From Agromyces ramosus (GTDB lineage Bacteria > Actinomycetota > Actinomycetes > Actinomycetales > Microbacteriaceae): a DNA stretch of 64,000 bases. The translations under genes were made by a program, and so were the position numbers. Below are positions 57,366 through 64,000 of this stretch, one piece after another (the first letter of the stretch is position 1; each line of letters starts with the position of its first letter). The notes beneath the pieces are model-generated. The model was given only the letters and a program-made list of their open reading frames with translations, was not told where the DNA came from and did no database searches. Where the stretch lies: NCBI RefSeq assembly GCF_004216665.1, contig NZ_SGWY01000002.1:286685-350684 (forward strand), read 5' to 3'.

Positions 57366-58540
57366 GCCACCCGCTCCACGATCATCGCCACGCCCTGTCC
57401 GCCGCCGATCGAGCAGGCCGCCAGGCCCGGTCGCGGGTCGTCGGCACCCGACATGCGGGCGGCCAGCCGCACGAGCAGCACGGCACCGGATGCCCCCCAC
57501 GGGTGTCCGAGCGCGATCGCCCCGCCGTCGCCCGAGATGCGGTCCTCGTCGAGGCCGAGCTCGTCGCTGACGGCGAGCACCTGCGCGGCGAACGCCTCGG
57601 TGATCTCGACGAATCCGAGGTCGGTCGCGGCGAGTCCGGCGCGGGCGAGGGCGAGCCGCGCGGCGGGCGCCGCGCCGAGGCCGGGCAGGGCGGGGTCGCC
57701 CGCCGCGACGGCGGCGGCGCGCACCCGCAGTGCCGGCAGGCCGAGCTCGCGGGCCACGGCCTCGCTGGTCACCGCCATCGCGGCCGCGCCGTCGGAGAAG
57801 CCGCACGAGTTGCCCGGGGTCACGGTGCCGCGACCGGATGCCGCATCGACGGGCGACCCGGGCGGGGCATCCGTCGCATGGTCGCTCGCGAACGCCGGCG
57901 CGAAGCGTGCGAGACGGGCGAGGTCCATCGCGGCGCGCGGCCGGTCGTCTCGAAGGACCCCGTCGATCGCCACGATCTCGGCGTCGAACGCGCCCGCGTG
58001 CTGTGCCGCAGCCGCACGGGCGTGCGATCGTGCCGCCCACGCGTCCTGCCGGGCACGCGAGATGCCGAGCGCCGCGGCGAGCCGGTCGGCGGCCGGGCCC
58101 ATGTCGGGATCGGGGAAGCCGCCGGGCGCGAACGGCGCCCGCGTGTATCGAACGCCCGACCCGGGCCACGACCGATGGGGTGCCGTCGAGGCCGACTCCG
58201 CGCCGCCCGCGAGGACGAGCCGAGCGTCGCCCGCCCGAACCCGCGAGGCCGCCTGCATCACCGCGTCGAGGCCCGAGCCGCACTGCCGGTCGACGGTGAC
58301 GCCGGGCACGTGGGTGCCGAGCCCGGCGCGGAGCGCGGACACGCGCGCGACGTCGCCGCCGGGCCCCATGCAGTTGCCGAGCACGACGTCGTCGACGGGG
58401 ATCCCGGCGGGCGCGACGGCCCGCGCGACCTCGGCGAGCACCGGGGCGGCGAGGGCGTCGACGGTGGCGCCGGCGAAGGCGCGCCCGGCGGTGGCGATGG
58501 CACTCCGCCGGCCCGCCACGATCACGGCCCCGGTGCTCAC
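57362..58540 (-). CDS. Thiolase family acetyl-CoA acyltransferase in the biotin operon
   Basis: This 392-residue thiolase has an intact active site: DRQCGSGLDAVMQAASRV (nucleophile Cys), GHPWGASGAVLLVRLAARM (His), and LAACSIGGGQGVAMIVE (second Cys). NSCGFSDGAAAMAVTSE is typical. It starts at GTG overlapping the ligase stop (GTGA) and overlaps the ATPase by 4 nt. Its constant place between a ligase and biotin-transport genes suggests acyl-chain processing tied to biotin; the exact substrate is not known. Confidence 0.9.
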   Translation of the reverse strand: MSTGAVIVAGRRSAIATAGRAFAGATVDALAAPVLAEVARAVAPAGIPVDDVVLGNCMGPGGDVARVSALRAGLGTHVPGVTVDRQCGSGLDAVMQAASRVRAGDARLVLAGGAESASTAPHRSWPGSGVRYTRAPFAPGGFPDPDMGPAADRLAAALGISRARQDAWAARSHARAAAAQHAGAFDAEIVAIDGVLRDDRPRAAMDLARLARFAPAFASDHATDAPPGSPVDAASGRGTVTPGNSCGFSDGAAAMAVTSEAVARELGLPALRVRAAAVAAGDPALPGLGAAPAARLALARAGLAATDLGFVEITEAFAAQVLAVSDELGLDEDRISGDGGAIALGHPWGASGAVLLVRLAARMSGADDPRPGLAACSIGGGQGVAMIVERVA

Positions 58541-59769
58541 GAGACGCTCCGCCCGGACGCCGCGGCCGCCGGATACCCGTCGCCCAGGGAGCCGTCGGCG
58601 AGGGCCGCGCGCAGCGCCCCACGGGCGACCTTGCCCGAGTCCGTGCGGGGGACGACATGCACGAACCAGCGGCGGGGGAGTTCGACCGGCGGGAGGGTGG
58701 CGCGAGCCGCCGTGACGACCTGCTCCAGCTCGACGCCGTCGGCGAGCTCGACCACCGCGAGGATGCGCTGGCCCAGGACCTCGTGGGCTTCGCCGAGCAC
58801 GGCGGACCCGTCGACCCCCGGCAGTGCCGCGAGTCGCGCCTCGACGTGCTCGGCGAGCACGGTGGCCCCCGCGGTCGTGATCGCGGCATCCCCACGGCCG
58901 AGGATGCGGATGCCGCCGTCGGCGGTGCGCTCGGCGAGGTCGCCCACCGTCGCGAACCCGTCGGGGCCGCGGCGGAGCATGCCGTCGCCGACGGCGTCGA
59001 GCGCCAGGTAGGGCGACCGCGCCCACACCTCGTGTCCGGTGGAGCCGCGTCGCAGCTCGACCTCCACGCCCGGGAACGGATCGAGACGGCCGTCGCGTCC
59101 GGCGGCGACGAAGGAGAGCTCGGCAGCGCCGTAGTACTCGGTGACGCGGATGCCGCGCGCGGCCGCACGTCGGCGCAGCGCGCCACCCGACGCGGCGCCG
59201 GCGACGATCGCGGTCGGCGGCACCGTCGGATCGTCGAGCAGGCGTGCGAGTCGCGTCGGCGTGGCGTGGACGGCGGTCGCGCCGGCGACGGAGTCGGTCG
59301 CCGTCGCGCCGAGCCAGAGCGCGTGGAGCACCGCGTAGAGGTGCATCGACACGTGCAGCGGCCCCGTCGCCGCAATCCGATCGCCGGCGCCGAGCCCCGC
59401 GAGGCGCGCGAGCGGGCCGGCCGATGCGAGCCAGGATGCGTTCGTGCGGGCGACGACTCGCGGGATGGCGGCACGGCCGGACGATCCCGAGGTCAGGAGT
59501 GCGAGCTCGGTGCCGGCGGGCAGGAGGCCGGCGAGCCCGTCGGCAGCGGCCTGGTCACCGCCGACGAGCACCGGGCGCCCGCGGTCGAGCGCGGCGAGCA
59601 CGGTGGCGACGAGTGCGACGGGCTCCGTGCCTGCGGGGCATCCGACCGGCCCGTCGCCCCTCGGGAGCGGCACGACGTCGGCGGCGCGAGCGAGCTCGTC
59701 GTACCGCACGACGTCGGCCCCGAATGCGAGGGCGACGTCGTGCGACGAGCCGCGCAGCCAGTCGCTCAT
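58537..59769 (-). CDS. AMP-binding acyl-CoA ligase-like protein in the biotin operon
   Basis: This 410-residue adenylate-forming enzyme is shorter than standard acyl-CoA synthetases (~500). The AMP motif is LLTSGSSGRAAIPRVVARTN; YYGAAELSFVAAG replaces the usual YGxTE; and the C-terminal lid has GDLAERTADGGIRILGRGD and PRTDSGKVARGAL with the catalytic Lys. The N-terminal region is reduced. It overlaps bioY and the thiolase by 4 nt each. It may activate pimelate or a biotin precursor; inferred from context. Confidence 0.88.
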   Translation of the reverse strand: MSDWLRGSSHDVALAFGADVVRYDELARAADVVPLPRGDGPVGCPAGTEPVALVATVLAALDRGRPVLVGGDQAAADGLAGLLPAGTELALLTSGSSGRAAIPRVVARTNASWLASAGPLARLAGLGAGDRIAATGPLHVSMHLYAVLHALWLGATATDSVAGATAVHATPTRLARLLDDPTVPPTAIVAGAASGGALRRRAAARGIRVTEYYGAAELSFVAAGRDGRLDPFPGVEVELRRGSTGHEVWARSPYLALDAVGDGMLRRGPDGFATVGDLAERTADGGIRILGRGDAAITTAGATVLAEHVEARLAALPGVDGSAVLGEAHEVLGQRILAVVELADGVELEQVVTAARATLPPVELPRRWFVHVVPRTDSGKVARGALRAALADGSLGDGYPAAAASGRSVS

Positions 59770-60500
59770 GCGCCGGACGACACCGCCGCGTCGCGACGCC
59801 ACGGCCATGACCGCGGGGCGATGAGGCCGGGCCACGCGCGGTGCACGCCCTTCGCCACGAGCACGGTGACGACGACCTTGGCGAGGTCGCCGGGCAGGAA
59901 GACGAGCGAGCCGACGAAGGCCACGTCCAGCGGCGTTCCGGTGATGGCGGCGAACACCGGCACGCCGATCAGGTAGACGGCGACGATGCCGCCGAGCGCC
60001 GTCGCGCCGAGCGCGGCGGGCACGCGGTAGCGGGGGAGCAGCCGGGCCGTGAGCCAGCCGATCACGACGACGCCGACGAGCCATCCGGCGAGGTAGCCCA
60101 CCGAGGGGCCGACGAAGACGGAGAGGCCCCCGCGCCCTCCGGAGAGGAGTGGGAGGCCCGCAGCGACGAGCGCCAGGAAGAGCAGCACCGAGAGGAAGCC
60201 CTTGCGGGCGCCGAGGATCGCTCCGGCGAGCATCACGCCGAGCGTCTGGAACGTGATCGGCACGGCCGTGCCGCCGAGGTAGAGGGCTCCCGGCAGGCCG
60301 AGTGCGGCGATCAGCGCGGCGAAGACGGCGACCTGGGCGAGGTCGGTCGCGGTGCCGCGACGGCGCGGGCGAGGCGCGCCCGGCTGCGGCGCGACGATCT
60401 CGGAGCCGTCGGTCGCGGTGGCGGCGGTGGTCGCGGGCACGGCCGGTTCGGGGGCGGTCGGCTCGGGTGCGTGGTTCGAGGTGCTGCGGGCGGCGCTCAT
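59766..60500 (-). CDS. bioY: Biotin transporter S component BioY
   Basis: This 244-residue protein has a Pro/Ala-rich tail of about 45 residues before the membrane part. Six helices follow, with PGALYLGGTAVPITFQTLGVMLAGAILGARKGFLSVLLFLALVAAGLPLLSGGRGG, the BioY signature. LVFLPGDLAKVVVTVLVAKGV closes it. GAGAGGGAGACC precedes ATG 60500. It is the first gene of the biotin operon; no BirA-type operator was recognised upstream. Confidence 0.94.
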   Translation of the reverse strand: MSAARSTSNHAPEPTAPEPAVPATTAATATDGSEIVAPQPGAPRPRRRGTATDLAQVAVFAALIAALGLPGALYLGGTAVPITFQTLGVMLAGAILGARKGFLSVLLFLALVAAGLPLLSGGRGGLSVFVGPSVGYLAGWLVGVVVIGWLTARLLPRYRVPAALGATALGGIVAVYLIGVPVFAAITGTPLDVAFVGSLVFLPGDLAKVVVTVLVAKGVHRAWPGLIAPRSWPWRRDAAVSSGA

Positions 60501-60633
60501 CGGTCTCCCTCTCGTGGCGGATGCGGGCACGATGCCCGGGTCTTACGCTACGAAAGGCGCAGGAGCGTCTTCTCGATCCGGCCGTACAAGAATCGCGGGG
60601 CGATTTTGGAGCGGCGGTGCCGAGGGCCGGCGA

Positions 60634-61065
60634 TCAGGCGGCGCGGGCCTCGAGGTCGGCCGACGATCCGATCGAGGGCAGCGCTGCGGCATCCGCCTCG
60701 GATTCGGGCACGACCACGGGGTCGGCCCAGACGACGAGCGGCGCCGGCTCCCAGCTCAGGGCGAGCGGTTCGTCCTCGGCGGGTACGACGACGGCCACGG
60801 TGTCGCGTTCGTCGAGCAGCGTGCGGGTGAGCTCGGCCGCGATCTGGTGCGTCAGCATCGCGTGGAAGATGCGGTCGGTGTCGGCGTCGGTGCGACGCAC
60901 GAGGGCCCAGGCTCCGCCGGGGCCGATGAACTCCGAGAGCTTCGCGTTCAGCAGCTCGAAGAGGTGCTCGCCACGCAGGTCGGCCGCGGTAGGGCGCGGG
61001 CTCGGGGCGGCGGCGTGCGCGGCGGCCTGGGCTGCAAGCCTCGCTCTGCGCCAGCGGCGGAACAT
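60634..61065 (-). CDS. Hypothetical protein
   Basis: This 143-residue protein has a basic N terminus (FRRWRRARLAAQAAAHAAAPS), then LRGEHLFELLNAKLSEFIGPGGAWALVRRTDADTDRIFHAMLTHQIAAEL and an acidic C terminus. There are no membrane helices or known motifs. The even codon bias supports a real gene. Confidence 0.65.
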   Translation of the reverse strand: MFRRWRRARLAAQAAAHAAAPSPRPTAADLRGEHLFELLNAKLSEFIGPGGAWALVRRTDADTDRIFHAMLTHQIAAELTRTLLDERDTVAVVVPAEDEPLALSWEPAPLVVWADPVVVPESEADAAALPSIGSSADLEARAA

Positions 61066-61090
61066 CGGTGGCCCCTCTCGGTGGAGTTCG

Positions 61091-61116
61091 GGCCGCGCGG
61101 TACGGGTCGCGCGGCC
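61091..61116. terminator. Hairpin between two small minus-strand genes
   Basis: GGCCGCGCG pairs with CGCGCGGCC (9 bp), followed on the plus strand by TTTC. It lies upstream of the 61065 gene, so it may end transcription of the gene at 61229 or be incidental. Confidence 0.3.
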
Positions 61117-61228
61117 TTTCGGTCTACTTCAGTCTCGGCCCTCGCGTCGCGGATCGCGCCAGACACGCCGCACTCACCGGCTTGCGCCGGGGGAGGGGCC
61201 GCGGGGGATTCGGCTCCGAGGTCCGATG

Positions 61229-61417
61229 CTACTCGGTCAGCTCGGCCCGCTTCGTCTCGTCGGCGACCGTGCCGATCGCGATCGCGAGGCTCGCCAACCA
61301 CGAGATCCACATGAGGAGGAGGCGCCAGTCCCTCGGGCCGGACGCGGTGGCCTTGACGACGCCGATCCCGCCGAAGATCGAGCTGATCACGGCCCCGCTG
61401 AAGAGGTACTTGCGCAT
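61229..61417 (-). CDS. Small two-helix membrane protein
   Basis: This 62-residue protein (MRKYLFSGAVISSIFGGIGV, then RLLLMWISWLASLAIAIGTVADE) has two helices. It starts at ATG 61417 on the minus strand. Its short, well-shaped design suggests a genuine conserved small protein; the role is unknown. Confidence 0.65.
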   Translation of the reverse strand: MRKYLFSGAVISSIFGGIGVVKATASGPRDWRLLLMWISWLASLAIAIGTVADETKRAELTE

Positions 61418-61466
61418 GTCGCAACGCTACCGGCTCGCCCGGCATGACTGGGAGTCATCCGTGAAT

Positions 61467-61500
61467 CTGACCGATCGTGCAGAAGCTGACCGATCGGTCA
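61467..61500. promoter_or_regulatory. TetR operator upstream of the TetR-MMPL pair
   Basis: A perfect 14-bp palindrome, TGACCGATCGGTCA (61487-61500), lies 14 nt before the ATG. A direct copy of its arm, CTGACCGATCG, lies 19 bp upstream (61467-61477). The adjacent TetR is the natural ligand, implying autorepression of the pair. Confidence 0.75.
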
Positions 61501-61514
61501 ACTACCGTCGAACC

Positions 61515-62120
61515 ATGCCCACCGATGCCCACCCGACGTCGCGCGTGCGCGCGGCCGACGAACTGAAGCAGGCCGCGCTCGAGCAGTTCGCCACCGTCGG
61601 ATTCGCCGCCACGTCGCTCCAGCACATCGCCGACCATGCCGGCTACTCCAAGTCGAGCGTGCTGTACCACTACGCCTCCAAGGAGGCCCTGCTCGAGGCG
61701 GCGATCGAGCCGGCGATCTCCGAGTTCGAGGCGGTGCTCGACGACTTCCTCCTGGGCGGACGCAGCGATCGCCGTCGTCGCCTCGTCGACCGCATCGTCG
61801 ACCTGCTGCTCGAGAACCGCCAGGCCGTGCACGTGTTCATCATCCAGGGTCCGAGCCTCTCCCAGCTGCCGATCATCGCGCGCGCCAACGCCGCCGTGCG
61901 CCGGCTCGCCGAGGCGATCAACCAGGAGCGCGAGAGCGTGACCGACCAGGTGCGATTCGGCGTCGCGCTCGGCGGCGCCGCATTCCTGCTCACGGCCGGC
62001 CGTGCATTCGTCGACGACGACCACCTCCCCGCCGACGACGAGCTGGCGGCGTCGCTGCACGCCGTGCTCGCCGACCTGCTCGCCCCGGCCGACCGCCGTT
62101 CCACCCCCACCACCGACTGA
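61515..62120 (+). CDS. TetR family regulator of the MMPL exporter
   Basis: This 201-residue protein has the helix-turn-helix ELKQAALEQFATVGFAATSLQHIADHAGYSKSSVLYHYASKEALLEAAIEP. The C-terminal part has RLVDRIVDLLLENRQAVHVFIIQGPSLSQLPI. ATG 61515 follows the palindromic operator. It lies 8 nt from the exporter gene, so both form one autoregulated operon. Confidence 0.92.
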   Translation: MPTDAHPTSRVRAADELKQAALEQFATVGFAATSLQHIADHAGYSKSSVLYHYASKEALLEAAIEPAISEFEAVLDDFLLGGRSDRRRRLVDRIVDLLLENRQAVHVFIIQGPSLSQLPIIARANAAVRRLAEAINQERESVTDQVRFGVALGGAAFLLTAGRAFVDDDHLPADDELAASLHAVLADLLAPADRRSTPTTD

Positions 62121-62128
62121 GAGACACC

Positions 62129-64000
62129 GTGGCCCTCTTCCTCCACCGAATCGGACGATTCGCGTTCCGACGGGCATGGCTCGTCATCGTCGCGTGGGCG
62201 GTCGCCCTCGCGGCCCTCCTCGGCGCCGGCATCGGCCTCGGCGGCCAGCTCCAGGAGTCCTACGCCATCCCCGGCACCGAGTCGCAGGAGGCGATCGACA
62301 AGCTCGCCGCCGTCTTCCCGCAGACCGCGGGCGCCGCGGTGAAGGCCGTCGTCGAGGCACCCGACGGGGCATCCGTCGATGACGAGCCGTACCGCACCGC
62401 CATCACCGCGATGGAGGCCGACCTCGAGGGCGTCGAGGGCGTCGCGAGCGTGCTCGGCCCGTTCGACGAGTACGCCGGCAAGCAGGTGTCGGATGACGCG
62501 CGCACGGCGTACATCCAGGTGCAGTTCGACAGCCCGACCACCGACGTCACGGATGCCTCCATCGAGGCCGTGACCGCCACCGGCGAGACCGGACGCGACG
62601 CGGGGCTCGTGGTCGCATTCGGGGGTGAGGTCTTCCAGGACACGGACTTCGGGCTCACCATCACCGAGGTCTTCGGCGTGCTCTTCGCGGGCGTGGTGCT
62701 GCTCATCACCTTCGGCTCGCTGCTCTCGGCGGGCCTGCCGCTGCTGACCGCGCTCATCGGCGTCGGCGCCGCATTCGGCGGCATCTCGATCGTCGCGGCG
62801 TTCGCGCCGGTGTCGAACACCGCCCCCATGCTCGCCGTCATGATCGGCCTCGCGGTCGGCATCGACTACGCGCTCTTCATCCTCTCGCGACATCGCACGC
62901 AGCTCGCGCGCGGGCAGGACCCGGAGGAGAGCGCCGCCGAGGCCGTGGCCACCGCCGGCGGTGCGGTGGTGTTCGCGGGCCTCACCGTGATCATCGCGCT
63001 GCTCGGCCTGCTCGTCGTCGGCATCCCGTTCCTCAGCGTCATGGGCGTGGCGGCCGCATTCGCCGTGTTCATCGCCGTCGTCGGCGCCGTCACCCTGCTG
63101 CCCGCGCTGCTCGGCGTGCTCGGGCGCCGGCTCACGCCCAAGGCGACGAGCCGCGCCCACCGTCGCGCCAACGCCGCCGACGACGGCGCGAAGCGCACCA
63201 TGGGTCGCCGGTGGGTCGACCTCGTGCTGAAGGCGCCGGTCGTCTTCGTCGTGCTCGTCGTGGGGCTGCTCGGCGCCGCGGCCGTGCCCGCGCTCAGCCT
63301 CGACCTGAACCTTCCGAGCGGCGGCGCCGACACCTCAGCGTCGAGTGATGCGAACGCGAACGACCTCATCGCCGACGGGTTCGGCCCCGGCTACAACGGC
63401 CCCCTCATCGTCACGGTGGACATCACGCAGACCACCGACATCTTCGACGACCTCGACGCCATCGGCGCCCGCCTCGGCGAGCTCGACGACGTCGCGTACG
63501 TCGGCCAGGGGCTGCCGAACGAGACGGTCGACACGGCGATCATCCAGGTCGTGCCCGAGAGCGCCCCCAACACCCCCGAGACGAAGGCCCTCGTCGAGGA
63601 GATCCGCGGGCTCGCGCCCGAGCTCGAGGCCGACTACGGCACCCCGATCGCGGTCACCGGGTACACGGCCGTCGCGATCGACATCTCCAACCGGCTGACC
63701 GACGCGCTCGTGCCGTTCGCACTCATCGTGGTCGGCCTGTCGATCGTGCTGCTGCTCATCGTCTTCCGCTCGGTGTTCGTGCCGATCAAGGCCGCGCTCG
63801 GCTTCCTGCTCTCCGCGTTCGGGGCGCTGGGCGTCACGGTCGCGATCTTCCAGTGGGGCTGGTTCGCCGATCTCCTGCACGTGGAACCCGGCCCGATCCT
63901 CAGCTTCCTGCCGATCCTCCTGATGGCCGTGCTGTTCGGGCTCGCGATGGACTACGAGGTCTTCCTCGTGTCTGGCATGCGCGAGGAGTTCGTGAAGACG
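62129..64000 (+). CDS. MMPL family RND exporter, 3' end outside the window
   Basis: At least 624 residues of an MMPL lipid/drug transporter are present. The start is GTG 62129 (MALFLHRIGRFAFRRAWLVI), with an N-terminal helix and a periplasmic loop containing YAIPGTESQEAIDKLAAVFP. Helices 2-6 include MIGLAVGIDYALFILSRHRTQLARG, the MMPL proton-relay motif, and AEAVATAGGAVVFAGLTVIIALLGL. A second loop and helices follow with GLAMDYEVFLVSGMREEF at the edge. It is probably an MmpL/YdfJ-type exporter controlled by the TetR upstream. The last ~100 residues are missing. Confidence 0.93.
   Translation, partial: MALFLHRIGRFAFRRAWLVIVAWAVALAALLGAGIGLGGQLQESYAIPGTESQEAIDKLAAVFPQTAGAAVKAVVEAPDGASVDDEPYRTAITAMEADLEGVEGVASVLGPFDEYAGKQVSDDARTAYIQVQFDSPTTDVTDASIEAVTATGETGRDAGLVVAFGGEVFQDTDFGLTITEVFGVLFAGVVLLITFGSLLSAGLPLLTALIGVGAAFGGISIVAAFAPVSNTAPMLAVMIGLAVGIDYALFILSRHRTQLARGQDPEESAAEAVATAGGAVVFAGLTVIIALLGLLVVGIPFLSVMGVAAAFAVFIAVVGAVTLLPALLGVLGRRLTPKATSRAHRRANAADDGAKRTMGRRWVDLVLKAPVVFVVLVVGLLGAAAVPALSLDLNLPSGGADTSASSDANANDLIADGFGPGYNGPLIVTVDITQTTDIFDDLDAIGARLGELDDVAYVGQGLPNETVDTAIIQVVPESAPNTPETKALVEEIRGLAPELEADYGTPIAVTGYTAVAIDISNRLTDALVPFALIVVGLSIVLLLIVFRSVFVPIKAALGFLLSAFGALGVTVAIFQWGWFADLLHVEPGPILSFLPILLMAVLFGLAMDYEVFLVSGMREEFVKT

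Noticed and set aside
61670-63160. 496-codon minus-strand frame opposite the MMPL gene
   Set aside because: No protein-like pattern; the plus strand has complete MMPL motifs and the TetR gene.

Overview
The window is a high-GC actinobacterial chromosome segment, most likely Microbacteriaceae (an Agromyces/Microbacterium-like organism). The basis for this is GC-rich codon use, frequent GTG starts, F420-dependent enzymes, an actinobacterial tmRNA tag (ANKKQSDFALAA), a BioY-ligase-thiolase-EcfA-EcfT biotin operon, and very frequent use of the oligomer GGATGCC/GGCATCC in genes and hairpins. The organism assignment is inference; no 16S gene is present.

Region 1 (1-17,100) is a glycoside-catabolic island. 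On the minus strand lie a GH3 beta-glycosidase (frameshifted near its 3' end), a lipoprotein sugar-binding protein and a large GH106 rhamnosidase-like enzyme. Divergently, on the plus strand, lie two ABC sugar permeases, a small SnoaL-like protein, a hydroxypyruvate-isomerase-like protein and a GMC oxidoreductase with pyranose-2-oxidase-type motifs. A second promoter then drives beta1-alpha1-alpha2-SnoaL2-beta2-Gfo/Idh. The beta and alpha genes resemble the subunits of C-glycoside deglycosidases (CarBC/DfgAB type). The working model is: import a (rhamnosylated) plant glycoside, trim O-linked sugars with GH106/GH3, oxidise C3 of the remaining sugar with the GMC enzyme, cleave the aglycone with the alpha/beta lyase(s), and feed the keto sugar through the isomerase and Gfo/Idh enzymes. 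Two alpha and two beta genes in one operon, plus an unassigned SnoaL-like protein between them, make this the most interesting part of the window. The promoter at 11,966-11,994 has a palindromic operator filling exactly its 17-bp spacer, and a related half-site lies upstream of the binding-protein gene.

Region 2 (17,100-27,100) is a patchwork of small genes: acetyltransferase, FMN reductase, membrane proteins, DUF1801, a TetR/MDR-oxidoreductase divergent pair with GTAC-rich palindromes, SnoaL-like and hypothetical proteins, tRNA-Leu, and a PadR-membrane protein operon. It looks like an accessory or variable zone.

Region 3 (27,200-31,860) is a compact Tad/Flp pilus-type locus (tadA, tadB, tadC, a 59-residue pilin-like protein, two TadE-like proteins, a TadG-like protein). 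Region 4 (31,880-44,800) is mixed housekeeping: F420/PPOX oxidoreductase, membrane proteins, MFS exporter, an orphan Hcp-like protein, prfB, a PuuD-like amidotransferase, ftsE-ftsX-smpB, a tyrosine phosphatase, a secreted Cys-rich protein and a SIMPL protein.

Region 5 (44,900-56,060) has a GT4 glycosyltransferase and GH92 mannosidase separated by a 13-bp tandem repeat, ssrA (tmRNA) with a strong terminator, an aldo/keto reductase, an LLM F420 oxidoreductase, a histidinol-phosphatase-like protein, AzlCD, tRNA-Lys, a VOC protein/TetR pair, a 5'-3' exonuclease and an acetyltransferase. Region 6 (56,080-60,500) is the biotin-uptake operon. Region 7 (60,600-64,000) has two small conserved proteins and a TetR-MMPL exporter pair; the exporter runs off the end of the window. 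Many genes outside operons show a -10 box 6-7 nt before the start codon and no Shine-Dalgarno sequence, which points to widespread leaderless transcription. No stretch longer than about 300 bases lacks a gene.
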